Assembly: GCF_013155295.1 (NCBI RefSeq)
Contig: NZ_JABJXT010000006.1
Span: 1 to 64,000, forward strand
DNA from: Pseudogemmobacter hezensis
GTDB taxonomy: Bacteria; Pseudomonadota; Alphaproteobacteria; Rhodobacterales; Rhodobacteraceae
DNA length: 64,000 nucleotides
Direction of reading: 5' to 3'
In this document: positions 15,201 to 23,646 of the stretch, piece by piece
Layout: every line of letters starts with the position of its first letter
Position numbering within the stretch: position 1 is the stretch's first letter
Program-made: the position numbers and the translations under genes
The notes under the pieces: model-generated
What the model was told of the DNA's origin: nothing
The model's input: only the letters and a program-made list of their open reading frames with translations
The model's database searches: none

Positions 15201-16436
15201 TCAGGGGGCAACAGGGGCCAGGCAGTCGGCCAGGTTTTGCGCCGTCTCGCGCAGCAGGGTCTCATAAAGATCCGGGCCCGGCCGTATCAGGGTGCCGACC
15301 GGATCCAGCGCTGCGCCGATTTTGACACCGCTGTTTTCCGCGACCCGTTCGGCCAGTTTCGGATCCTGACCTGCCTCGGGGAAGAGGCAGACGATCTTGC
15401 CTGCCGCAACCTGCGCCTGCAGCTCTGTCAGGTGCCTTGCGCCGGGCGTGCTGGCATCCCCGGGAGAGATCGCCCCGGCTGAGGTCAGGCCGTAATGGGC
15501 GACAAAATAGCCATAGGCATCGTGGAAGCTGACAAAGGGCCGATCTGCGACCGGGGCCAGCAGGGCGCGGGCCTGCTGGTCGGCGGCGCTGATTTTTTGG
15601 CGGCCAGCCTCGGCATTGGCGGCATAGGTGGCGGCGTTTTCCGGATCGAGGCGCGACAGCTCTGCCGCGATTGCCAGCAGCCAGAGACGGGCATTCTCGG
15701 GGTCAAGCCAGGCATGCGGGTCAGTGCCGCTGTGATCATGGCCGTGATGGTCGTCATGGCTGGCGTGATCGTGGCCGTCATCTTCGTCGTGGTCGTGGTC
15801 GTGGTCGCTGTGGTCATGATCATGGCCTGCCTTATCTGCGGCATGGCTTTCGTCCTTGTCATGCGCATGATCGTGGCCGTCATGGTCATGGTCATGGTCA
15901 TGGTCATGGTCATGGTCATGGTCATGGTCATGGTCATGGTCATGGTCATGGTTATGGTCATCGTGCCCGTGATCGTCCCCGTGATCATGCGCAGCATTTT
16001 CGGCATAGTTCTGCAGATGGGTGCCCTGTGCCTGCAAAAGCGCCAGCACCGGGCTGCCAGCCGGGCGCAAGGCCAGTGGCTTTTCGATCCAGGGCGTCAG
16101 CTCTGGTCCGATCATCACCACCAGATCCGCCTCGCTCAGCGCCACCGCCTGTGAGGGGCGCAGCTGAAAGTGATGCTCGGACGCGCCCGGCTCCAGCAAA
16201 AGCTGCGGCTGCCCCAGATCGCCCATCACCTGCGAAACCAGCGCATGCACGGGCGGCACATCGGTGACCACATCCGGCACCTCGGCCAGGGCCGCGCTGC
16301 CCATCAGCGCGGCAAATGTCAGCCCCCCGATGGCCGAGCGGGCGGTGACAACGCTGCGGCGCGGGCGCAAAGCCCCGCCCCCCCGCTGGGTGTCGTTTTG
16401 AGATCTGGTCCCGGTGAAGGATATGATATAACGCAT
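15201..16436 (-). CDS. znuA: Zinc ABC transporter substrate-binding protein ZnuA
   Basis: Periplasmic zinc-binding protein feeding ZnuBC. After an N-terminal signal (hydrophobic SAIGGLTFAALMGSAALA), the mature part starts VPDVVTDVPPVHALVSQVMG. The binding-site region GASEHHFQLRPSQA is present, and a very long His/Asp-rich loop (about residues 145-235) splits the two lobes; FHDAYGYF and LFPEAGQDP are in the C-terminal lobe. ATG 16436 gives an unusually long leader. A TTG at 16370 with GGGGCGGGGC upstream would give a normal signal peptide and would place the Zur-like box at 16419 in the promoter, so the start is uncertain. It is divergent from zur. Confidence 0.93.
   Translation of the reverse strand: MRYIISFTGTRSQNDTQRGGGALRPRRSVVTARSAIGGLTFAALMGSAALAEVPDVVTDVPPVHALVSQVMGDLGQPQLLLEPGASEHHFQLRPSQAVALSEADLVVMIGPELTPWIEKPLALRPAGSPVLALLQAQGTHLQNYAENAAHDHGDDHGHDDHNHDHDHDHDHDHDHDHDHDHDHDHDGHDHAHDKDESHAADKAGHDHDHSDHDHDHDEDDGHDHASHDDHHGHDHSGTDPHAWLDPENARLWLLAIAAELSRLDPENAATYAANAEAGRQKISAADQQARALLAPVADRPFVSFHDAYGYFVAHYGLTSAGAISPGDASTPGARHLTELQAQVAAGKIVCLFPEAGQDPKLAERVAENSGVKIGAALDPVGTLIRPGPDLYETLLRETAQNLADCLAPVAP
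15879..15950. repeat. Hexanucleotide microsatellite inside znuA (GTCATG x12)
   Basis: Twelve perfect copies of GTCATG, with degenerate copies on both sides. On the minus strand they encode alternating His-Asp in the zinc-binding loop of ZnuA. The unit length keeps the reading frame if the copy number changes. Confidence 0.95.
16419..16434. promoter_or_regulatory. Zur-box-like site near znuA start
   Basis: GATATGATATAACG shares the GATAT-N-ATAAC word with the site at 16474-16490. It lies inside the longest znuA reading frame but upstream of the alternative TTG start. Confidence 0.35.
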
Positions 16437-16473
16437 TGCAAGGGTCTTTCGCCTGAAGAGCGAGTGACCTATA

Positions 16474-16490
16474 TTATGTGATATCATAAC
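16474..16490. promoter_or_regulatory. Candidate Zur operator between znuA and zur
   Basis: TTATG-TGATAT-CATAA is an inverted repeat in an AT-rich patch of the znuA-zur divergent promoter, 17-33 nt before the zur start. Zur operators in alphaproteobacteria are AT-rich palindromes of this kind. Position supports autoregulated, zinc-repressed expression of both arms. Confidence 0.55.
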
Positions 16491-16506
16491 ACGTCAAGAG
16501 GCCAGC

Positions 16507-17052
16507 ATGGCACATGCGCATGATTCCGACTGCCCGGGCTGTCACGTTCCCGCTGCGGCCTTTGCCCGCCATGACCACGACCACTGCGCCCGCGATGTGC
16601 TGGTGCGGGCCGATCAGCTGGCAGGGGCCAGCGGGGCGCGGCTGACCCCGGTGCGCCGCCGCGTGCTTGAGATCCTGCTGGAAGAGCATCGCGCCATGGG
16701 GGCCTATGATGTGTTGAAACGCCTCGCGGCTGAGGGGTTCGGCAATCAGCCCCCGGTCGCCTATCGGGCGCTTGAATTCCTTGTGGAACAAGGGCTTGCC
16801 CATCGCATTCGCCGCCTGAACGCTTTCGCCGCCTGCATGCACCCGGGCGAGGCCCATGCCCCCGCCTTCCTGATCTGCCGCAGCTGCAACAGCGTGGCCG
16901 AGGCCCCGGCCGAGCCGGTTCGCGCCGCGCTCGACAGTGCGGCGGCGGATCTGGGCTTTGTGATCGAGCGCTCGACCGTTGAGGCGCTTGGCCTTTGCCC
17001 GGCCTGCCTGCAGGCGGAAAAAGCCGGGTCAGCAACCGGGGCAGGCGCATGA
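16507..17052 (+). CDS. zur: Zinc uptake regulator Zur (Fur family)
   Basis: Zinc-sensing repressor of the znu genes. The 181-aa protein has the Fur-type winged helix (LTPVRRRVLEILLEEH, GAYDVLKRLAAEG, PVAYRALEFLVEQGLAHRI) and the structural zinc cysteines CRSC and CPAC. The N-terminal 30 residues are extended and rich in His/Cys (MAHAHDSDCPGCH, HDHDHC), longer than typical. The stop overlaps the znuC start (ATGA). Confidence 0.92.
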   Translation: MAHAHDSDCPGCHVPAAAFARHDHDHCARDVLVRADQLAGASGARLTPVRRRVLEILLEEHRAMGAYDVLKRLAAEGFGNQPPVAYRALEFLVEQGLAHRIRRLNAFAACMHPGEAHAPAFLICRSCNSVAEAPAEPVRAALDSAAADLGFVIERSTVEALGLCPACLQAEKAGSATGAGA

Positions 17053-17840
17053 ACACCCCCCTTTTGCAGGCGCAGAACATCTGCGTCCGGCTGGCTGGCA
17101 CAGAGATCCTGCACAACGTCGCGCTTTCTATCGCGCCGGGCGAGATCGTGACCATCCTCGGGCCGAATGGCTCTGGCAAATCAACGCTGCTGCGCGCGCT
17201 TTTGGGGATCCTGGCCCTGACCCATGGCGAGGTCCGCCGTGCGCCGGGTCTGCGCATCGGCTATGTGCCGCAAAAGCTGATGATCGAGCGCACCATGCCG
17301 CTAAGCCTGCGGCGGTTCCTGTCGCTGCCGATGCGGGTCAGTGACGCGCAGGCCGCCAGGGCGCTGGCGCGGGTCGGGCTGGAGGGCAAGGGCGCTTTGC
17401 AGATGGCGGCGCTTTCGGGCGGGCAGATGCAGCGGGCGCTGCTGGCCCGCGCCTTGCTCGCCGAGCCGCAGCTGCTGATCCTGGACGAGCCCACCCAGGG
17501 CCTGGACCAACCCGGCGAGGCCGCGTTCTACCGTCTGATCGAAGAGGTCCGGGCCGAGACCGGGGCTGCGGTCCTGATGGTCAGCCATGATCTGCATGTG
17601 GTCATGGCCGCCAGCGACCGGGTCATTTGTCTGAACGGTCATATCTGTTGCCAGGGCACGCCGCAGGTGGTCTCGGGCGCGCCGGAATACCGGGCGCTGT
17701 TCGGGCTGGGCACCAAAGGGGCGCTGGCGCTCTATCGCCATGATCACGACCATGAACACGCCGGCCCGCAGGATCACAACTGCAGCCATGACCACCATCA
17801 TCACGACCACCACGACCATAAAGGCGCCCCGCATGTTTGA
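17049..17840 (+). CDS. znuC: Zinc ABC transporter ATP-binding protein ZnuC
   Basis: Cytoplasmic ATPase of the zinc importer. The 263-aa protein has Walker A GPNGSGKST near residues 38-46, Q-loop PQKL, the signature LSGGQMQRALLARALL, Walker B LLILDEP and the H-loop SHDLHVV. The C-terminal 35 residues are strongly His-rich (HDHDHEHAG, HDHHHHDHHDH), as in many ZnuC proteins. It overlaps zur by 4 nt and znuB by 8 nt, so the three are one operon. Confidence 0.95.
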   Translation: MNTPLLQAQNICVRLAGTEILHNVALSIAPGEIVTILGPNGSGKSTLLRALLGILALTHGEVRRAPGLRIGYVPQKLMIERTMPLSLRRFLSLPMRVSDAQAARALARVGLEGKGALQMAALSGGQMQRALLARALLAEPQLLILDEPTQGLDQPGEAAFYRLIEEVRAETGAAVLMVSHDLHVVMAASDRVICLNGHICCQGTPQVVSGAPEYRALFGLGTKGALALYRHDHDHEHAGPQDHNCSHDHHHHDHHDHKGAPHV

Positions 17841-18624
17841 CGATCTGGTGACCCGCGCCACGCTGGCGGGGGCGGGGCTTTCGCTGGCGACGGGGCCTTT
17901 GGGCTGTTTCGTGATCTGGCGGCGCATGGCTTATTTCGGCGATGCGACCGCGCATGCCGCGATCCTGGGTGTGGCGCTGGCGCTGGCGATGGATCTGCCG
18001 GTCACGCTGGGCACGCTGGTTGTGGCGCTGGCGATGGCGGCGACGGTGGCGGGGCTGGCGACGCGCGGCTGGGCGATGGATACCACCCTGGGCGTGCTGT
18101 CGCATTCGGCGCTGGCCTTTGGCCTGGTGGCGGTCAGCTATTTCCCGACGGTGCGCAGTGATCTCTCGGTCTGGCTTTTCGGCGATATTCTTGCGGTCGG
18201 GCGCGGGGATCTGATGTGGATCTGGATCGGCGCCGGGCTGGTGGCGGCGCTGATCGCCTGGCGCTGGCAGGCGCTGCTGACGGCGACGCTGAATGAGGAT
18301 CTGGCGCAGTCGTCGGGCCTGAACCCCGCCCGCGAGCGGCTGGTACTGGTGATCGCGCTGGCGGTGGTGGTGGCCGTGGCGCTGAAGCTGGTGGGCGCAT
18401 TGCTGATCGCGGCGATGCTGATCATCCCGGCGGCGGCGGCGCGCTGGCTTTCCCGCGGGCCAGAGGCGATGGCGCTGCTGGCGGTGCTGATCTCTGTGAT
18501 CTCGGTGGTGCTGGGGCTGCAGCTGTCGCTTTGGCAGGACACGCCGGCCGGGCCCTCGGTCATCGTGGCGGCGGCGGGGATTTTCGCCGTGCTGGGGCTG
18601 GTTTTCGGCCGCAGCCGGGGGTGA
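17833..18624 (+). CDS. znuB: Zinc ABC transporter permease ZnuB
   Basis: Inner-membrane permease of the ABC-3 family (263 aa), with about eight membrane segments and the conserved GDATAHAAILGVALA stretch near residue 38. The start overlaps the end of znuC by 8 nt. It is the last gene of zur-znuC-znuB; no clear T-run terminator is visible before 18780. Confidence 0.94.
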   Translation: MFDDLVTRATLAGAGLSLATGPLGCFVIWRRMAYFGDATAHAAILGVALALAMDLPVTLGTLVVALAMAATVAGLATRGWAMDTTLGVLSHSALAFGLVAVSYFPTVRSDLSVWLFGDILAVGRGDLMWIWIGAGLVAALIAWRWQALLTATLNEDLAQSSGLNPARERLVLVIALAVVVAVALKLVGALLIAAMLIIPAAAARWLSRGPEAMALLAVLISVISVVLGLQLSLWQDTPAGPSVIVAAAGIFAVLGLVFGRSRG

Positions 18625-18780
18625 TTGGGCAATTGGGTGGGGCAGATTTCACCTGATCCCTTTCAGATCCCTGGGTCAGATCCCCGAATGCTGCCGCAGC
18701 TTTGCCCGAGACCTGCCCAAATTGCCGCTTAATCTTATGCGGCCAGGCGATTGGTGTCTGGCTGTTCACAAGAGATATCT

Positions 18781-19851
18781 ATGCGGGTCATCAACTTCCT
18801 CGTCGGCGTCGTGCTGCCAGCGGCTGCCTTTATCGCCTGGCTCTGGTTCGCCCATACAAAGGCCAATGAGACCAATACCGCCCTTGGCCTGCCCGAGGAC
18901 AGTTTTGGCAAATATGCCCTGGGCTGGCTGGGCAGCTTTACCAAAAGTGAAACCGGCTTTGAGACGCTGCTGCCCGCGACGCCGGATGGCTGGACGACCC
19001 GCACCCTGAGCAATGCCGATGTTGCGGCCCTGACGGAAGAGAGCGGCCTTGATCTGCTTTTGCCAAAACTGCTGCCAGAGCCGCTTGAGGTTGACGGCAA
19101 GGTGCCCCCGGGTCAGCTGAGCGAGTTGCGCAGCGGCTGGGGCGGCCCCAAAGGGGTGGTTATCCTTGGCCTGTCGCGCCTCGACGATACGTTTTTCACC
19201 ACGCCTGACGGGCTTGAGACGCTGGCCCTGCGCCAGGAAGCGCTGGCCCGGATCGCGCAAAAGCCGCTGCTGAATATCGCCGGACTTGCGATCAATGAGG
19301 TGACGGTATCGCCAGAGGTGCCCGCGCGTCTGCTGCTGGCCGATCTTGGGCAGCAGATCACGCTGCGGCTGGTGGCCCCGAAAACGATGAGCGACCAGGA
19401 GTTGCGCGATTTCCTTTCGACGCTGAATGTTGCGGGGCTGAATGCGCTGCTGGTCAGCCCGATTTCCGGCATGGGCGAGGTGGCGGTTGCCGGGCAGAAG
19501 GTGGCGCTGCTGACCGATCCCGCCGCAACTGATGCTGCAGCCGGGGCGGGCGAGGCCGAGGCCGCGCTTGCACTGGCCGAGGCGCAAGAGGGCTTTGCAC
19601 GTGAAGAGGCGCGGATCGCAGAACTGCGGGCCGCCATCGTCAAAAATGCCAGGGATGAGGCCGCCGCTGCCGCCGCCAAAAATGGCGAGGGCGCAGAAGA
19701 CCAGGCCCCCGGCGTCGGCATCCGGCGCGGTATCGGCGACGACTCGGGTCGCAGCACATTGAAAACCAATGGCAGCACTGGTTTTAACAGCGGCTGCGAA
19801 GAGGTTGGCGGGCGCAAAGTTTGTGGCGTGATCCCGCGCGTGGCAGAGTGA
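18781..19851 (+). CDS. Hypothetical membrane-anchored periplasmic protein
   Basis: I do not recognise the family. The 356-aa protein has an N-terminal membrane segment (FLVGVVLPAAAFIAWLWF, about residues 5-22), then a soluble region, and an alanine/glutamate-rich helical stretch at about 255-300 that looks like a coiled coil. Two cysteines lie at the C-terminus (SGCEEVGGRKVCGV) and could form a disulfide. The start follows AAGAGATATCT. It stands alone, 156 nt after znuB. Confidence 0.65.
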   Translation: MRVINFLVGVVLPAAAFIAWLWFAHTKANETNTALGLPEDSFGKYALGWLGSFTKSETGFETLLPATPDGWTTRTLSNADVAALTEESGLDLLLPKLLPEPLEVDGKVPPGQLSELRSGWGGPKGVVILGLSRLDDTFFTTPDGLETLALRQEALARIAQKPLLNIAGLAINEVTVSPEVPARLLLADLGQQITLRLVAPKTMSDQELRDFLSTLNVAGLNALLVSPISGMGEVAVAGQKVALLTDPAATDAAAGAGEAEAALALAEAQEGFAREEARIAELRAAIVKNARDEAAAAAAKNGEGAEDQAPGVGIRRGIGDDSGRSTLKTNGSTGFNSGCEEVGGRKVCGVIPRVAE

Positions 19852-19928
19852 TGCCCGCGCTGCCCCTCTGCTCTGCCTGACCGCTTGGTCCGCGAGACCA
19901 AAGCCTGGCGACCAGGGCTGGCAGGCTG

Positions 19929-19944
19929 TTTGCAAAGGATTTGC
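19929..19944. promoter_or_regulatory. TTTGCAAA-type motif upstream of the dehydrogenase gene
   Basis: TTTGCAAAGGATTTGC contains a perfect TTTGCAAA palindrome followed after 3 nt by a half copy. ScfR-family regulators (PccR in R. sphaeroides) bind paired TTTGCAAA words. The distance to the 20098 start is about 155 nt. Confidence 0.3.
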
Positions 19945-20097
19945 GCCCATGTCGTTTTTTGACGCTATCGGTCGCGCGGCGTAGCCCTGCGCGGCCTGTC
20001 TCTGGCACAAAGGTTGGCAAGCGACAGGCTGCGGCAGATCCCGCGTCAGTCACCCTGCACAATTGCCCTGCCAAATCACTCCGCCGGAGAAGCCCTG

Positions 20098-22599
20098 ATG
20101 AAAACCCATGTCAAAGCCCTTGTCGTCGGCGGCGGTGCCGTAGGCACCTCAATCGCCTATCACCTGCAGAAAGCCGGATGGGAGACGATGCTGGTCGAGC
20201 GCGACGAGCTGACCTCTGGCTCGACCTGGCATGCGGCGGGGCTGTTGCCTTTGTTCAACATGGGCTATGCCACCACGCATATCCACAAATACTCGGTCGA
20301 TTTCTACAAAGGGCTTGAGGCTGAGACGGGTCTGAACGCAGGCTTTTCGGTCTGCGGCAACCTGCGCATGGCGCAGACCAAAGACCGGATGGATGAGTAT
20401 ATGCTCTATTCCTCGGTCGCGGAAACGGCGGGGGTTTACCATGAATTCCTCAGCCCCGCGCAGATGAAAGAGCGCTGGCCGCTGCTGAATACCGAGGATC
20501 TGATCGGCGCGCTCTTCCATCCGCAGGACGGCTATATCAATCCCGCCGATGTGACCCAGGCCATGGCCAAAGGGGCGCGTCAGCTGGGCGTGACGATCGA
20601 GCGCAAGATCCAGGTTGATGGCTATCGCTGGACAGGCTCGGAATGGGTCGTTTCCGTCACCAAAATGGCCGATGTCGGCGGCAATCTGGTGCCGACCGAA
20701 GAGAAATATGAGATCCACGCCGAGCATGTCGTCACCGCAACCGGCAACCACTCGCAGCGCACGGCGCGCCTTCTGGGCATCAAGATCCCGGCAATCCCGG
20801 TCGAGCATCAGTTCATCGTGACCGAGCCAGACCCCGCGCTGGTCAAATGGCGCGAGGCCGGTAACCCGGAACACCCGGTCCTGCGCGATGCCGATGCGAA
20901 ATGGTATGTCCGCGAAGAGCGCGGCGGCTGGATCCTTGGCCCCTATGAGCGCGGCGCGCCCGCCCGCTTCCCCTACGGCGTGCCCGACAGCTTCCGCGCT
21001 GACCTCTTCCCGCTGGATCTTGAACGGATCGAGGCGGAATATATGTCGATGATCCACCGCCTGCCGACCTCAGAAGTGGTTGGTCTGAAAGACGATTTCA
21101 ACGGCCCGATCTGCTACACGCCTGACGGCAACCCGCTGGTCGGCCCGGCCCCTGGCCTGCGCAATATGTGGCTGGCCGAGGGCTTTTCCTTCGGGATCAC
21201 GGCAGCAGGCGGCACCGGCTATTACCTCGCGCAGATGATGGTCAATGGCGAGGCCGAGATCGACATGGCGTCCCTTGATCCCAAACGCTACGGGTCCTGG
21301 ATGACCACCGAATATGCGGTGAAGAAGAATGAGGAATGCTATGAGCATGTCTTCATCCTTCACCACCCCGATGAAGAGCGCGAAGCGGCCCGCCCCCTGC
21401 GCACCGCCCCCGCCTATGACCGCCAGCTGGCGCTTGGCGCGCAAATGGGCCAGGTGAACGGATGGGAGCGCCCGAATTACTACGGCCCCCTGGATGCCCC
21501 CGCCGATTTCGACCACAACTCCCGCAGCTTCCGCCGCGGCGCCTGGTGGGAATATGCCGAACGCGAGGCGAAAGCCGTGCGCGAGACCTGCGGCATCATC
21601 GACGCCTCGGCCTTCACCAAGCACCTGGTGCGCGGCCCGGGTGCGACCGCCTTCCTTGACCACTTCACCTGCAACAAGCTGCCGAAAGTTGGCCGCATCA
21701 ATCTGACCTATGCGCTGACCGAGGCCGGGACCACCCGCACCGAATACACCATCGTGCGGCTCTCTGAGAACGAGTATTACCTGATCTCCGCCGGCGCCTG
21801 GACCGCCTATGACGCCGACTTCCTGCACAAAGCGGCCGAGGATTTCATCGCCGGGGGCGGCGGCCACCTCGACATCCATGACATCACCACGCAATGGGGT
21901 GTCTTTGCCCTGGCAGGCCCGACCGCCCGCGCGATTCTCAATGAAGTTGTGAAAGACGCGACCCCGGAAACGGTGCTCTCGAACAAGCGCTTCCCCTGGC
22001 TTTCCTACCGCGACATCGAGTTGGGCATGTGCCCGGTCCGCGCGATCCGTGTGGCCTATACCGGCGAGCTCGGCTGGGAGCTGCACTACCCGATCGAATT
22101 TGGCCGCTACCTCTGGGATCTGCTGATCGAGGCGGGCAAAAAGCACGGCCTCACCCCGGTCGGCGCCCGCGCCCAGAACTGGCTGCGCCAGGAGAAGAGC
22201 TACCGCGCTTTCGGCACCGAACTTGGCCGTGATGCCACTCCGCTTGAGGCCGCGCTGGATCGCTTTGTCGATCTGGAGAAAGACTTCCGCGGCAAACAGG
22301 CGATGCTCGACACCGGGATTCGTGCCAAGTGCGTGACGGTGCTGATCGACGGCCCCTCGGATACCGATCCCTGGGGCAAAGAGGCTATCTTGCTCAATGG
22401 CGAGAAGGTGGGCCGCCTGACCTCGGGTGGTTGGTCGGTGGTCTTCGGAAAACAGATCGGGATGGGCTATGTCCGCCCCGATCTGGCTGAGGTCGGCACA
22501 AAGCTGAAGGTGAAAATGTTGTTGAAAGAGTGGGATGCTGTCGTGGTCGAGGACAGCCCCCACGACCCGACCAATATGCGCATCCGCGTCGACGGTTGA
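20098..22599 (+). CDS. Dimethylglycine/sarcosine dehydrogenase-like FAD enzyme with GcvT domain
   Basis: An 833-aa flavoenzyme of the DMGDH/SarDH type, which oxidatively demethylates N-methylated glycines and passes the C1 unit to folate. The N-terminal FAD-binding domain has VVGGGAVGTSIAYHL (residues 9-23) and STWHAAGL, the region holding the covalent-FAD histidine in this family. The middle FAO_M-like region leads into a C-terminal aminomethyltransferase (GcvT) part with YTGELGWELHYP. Substrate specificity (dimethylglycine or sarcosine) is not decided by sequence alone. The start has CGGAGAAG upstream. Confidence 0.88.
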   Translation: MKTHVKALVVGGGAVGTSIAYHLQKAGWETMLVERDELTSGSTWHAAGLLPLFNMGYATTHIHKYSVDFYKGLEAETGLNAGFSVCGNLRMAQTKDRMDEYMLYSSVAETAGVYHEFLSPAQMKERWPLLNTEDLIGALFHPQDGYINPADVTQAMAKGARQLGVTIERKIQVDGYRWTGSEWVVSVTKMADVGGNLVPTEEKYEIHAEHVVTATGNHSQRTARLLGIKIPAIPVEHQFIVTEPDPALVKWREAGNPEHPVLRDADAKWYVREERGGWILGPYERGAPARFPYGVPDSFRADLFPLDLERIEAEYMSMIHRLPTSEVVGLKDDFNGPICYTPDGNPLVGPAPGLRNMWLAEGFSFGITAAGGTGYYLAQMMVNGEAEIDMASLDPKRYGSWMTTEYAVKKNEECYEHVFILHHPDEEREAARPLRTAPAYDRQLALGAQMGQVNGWERPNYYGPLDAPADFDHNSRSFRRGAWWEYAEREAKAVRETCGIIDASAFTKHLVRGPGATAFLDHFTCNKLPKVGRINLTYALTEAGTTRTEYTIVRLSENEYYLISAGAWTAYDADFLHKAAEDFIAGGGGHLDIHDITTQWGVFALAGPTARAILNEVVKDATPETVLSNKRFPWLSYRDIELGMCPVRAIRVAYTGELGWELHYPIEFGRYLWDLLIEAGKKHGLTPVGARAQNWLRQEKSYRAFGTELGRDATPLEAALDRFVDLEKDFRGKQAMLDTGIRAKCVTVLIDGPSDTDPWGKEAILLNGEKVGRLTSGGWSVVFGKQIGMGYVRPDLAEVGTKLKVKMLLKEWDAVVVEDSPHDPTNMRIRVDG

Positions 22600-22618
22600 G
22601 CCTTGTGACTGGCGTCCG

Positions 22619-22740
22619 GGGCTCTGCCCCGGGCCCCGGGATATTTTCAGACAGATGAAAACCCAAAGGGCCGCCCCGTAAGATCTGGGCGGCCTTTTCA
22701 TCTGTCCTTAAGTATCCCGGGGGTGCGGGGGCTGGCCCCC
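22619..22740. repeat. REP-like element, copy 2 (inverted pair)
   Basis: Two units face each other: GGGATATTTTCAGACAGATG (minus orientation) and CATCTGTCCTTAAGTATCCC (plus orientation), each flanked outward by a CCCCGGGG-type block, with the terminator hairpin between them. It resembles the inverted-pair layout of BIME-type elements. Confidence 0.65.
22665..22696. terminator. Bidirectional terminator between dehydrogenase and GH25 genes
   Basis: GGCCGCCC and GGGCGGCC pair around GTAAGATCT-type loop, flanked by AAAG and CTTTT. The convergent genes on both sides can use it. Confidence 0.8.
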
Positions 22741-22751
22741 GCCTCACAAGG

Positions 22752-23561
22752 TTACGGCGCGCGCGCGGCCAGCCAGGCGTTCCACTGACTGGCATTGCCC
22801 TCGAATACATTGATATCGACCTGACCCGGGATCCCCGGCACCAGCCCCGTCGAGGTGTATTGCCAGAACAGCCAATGCTGGCCGTTGTAGAGATCCTGCG
22901 GATGTTTGGCGACGGCGCGCAGCCAGAAATCGGCACCTGAGACCTTCCACATCTGATTGTCCTCAAAGAAGTCAATCGAGGTGTAGAGAATCGGTTTCTG
23001 GCGGTAATGGCGGGTCAGGATGTCGATGAATATCCGCGCATCCTCACGGATGACCGAGGCCTCGCGCCGCGTTGTGCAGGTGGGCGAGAACGGTGTCCAT
23101 TCCATATCCAGCACCGGCGGCAAGCCGCCTGGAACTTTGGGCACATGGCGGATGAACCAGCGGGCCTGTTCGGCGGCGGACCGGCAATGGTAATAGAAGT
23201 GATAGGCCCCACGGCGCACGCCCGCCTGGCCTGCGCCGCGCCAGTGATCCTCAAACATCGGATCGACGCGGTCACCGCCCTCGGTCGCTTTGATGAAAGC
23301 GAAATTCACCCCATTCGCGCGTGCCGTCGCCCAGTCGACCCCGGTCTGATAACGGGCCACGTCAATCCCGTGCACGGCATAGGCCTGCGGCGGGCGGCCG
23401 CCCCAGTTTTCAATCGGCTTTGCGTCGCCGAAATTGGGGGCCGCAACCACTGTCGCGGCCATGGGGCCAGCGGGGCGGGCCGCAGGTTTTTCACGAGAGA
23501 CCTGGCCGCCACAGGCGGCAAGGGTCAGGCTGAGGGCAAGGCTGATCATGGTGCGTTTCAT
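22752..23561 (-). CDS. GH25 muramidase-like lipoprotein
   Basis: A 269-aa exported protein with a lipoprotein signal (MKRTMISLALSLTLAACGG) and a glycoside hydrolase 25 domain: HGIDVARYQTGVDWATARANGVNFAFIKATEG near the start, then VLDMEW with the catalytic Asp/Glu, and WLFWQYTSTGLVPGIPGQVDINVFEG at the end. It probably cleaves peptidoglycan at the outer membrane or in the periplasm. The start at 23561 is set by the signal peptide. Confidence 0.9.
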   Translation of the reverse strand: MKRTMISLALSLTLAACGGQVSREKPAARPAGPMAATVVAAPNFGDAKPIENWGGRPPQAYAVHGIDVARYQTGVDWATARANGVNFAFIKATEGGDRVDPMFEDHWRGAGQAGVRRGAYHFYYHCRSAAEQARWFIRHVPKVPGGLPPVLDMEWTPFSPTCTTRREASVIREDARIFIDILTRHYRQKPILYTSIDFFEDNQMWKVSGADFWLRAVAKHPQDLYNGQHWLFWQYTSTGLVPGIPGQVDINVFEGNASQWNAWLAARAP

Positions 23562-23646
23562 GCGCCGGATCGTCGCCGATCCTGGCCCTGCTGTCACCTG
23601 GGCAATGCCTGGCCTGCGTGCCTTTTTGCCGCAAGTCGTTTGCGCC

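Noticed and set aside
15671-16267. His-Gly repeat open frame on the plus strand opposite znuA
   Set aside because: It is the reverse reading of the znuA hexanucleotide repeat and lacks any start context.
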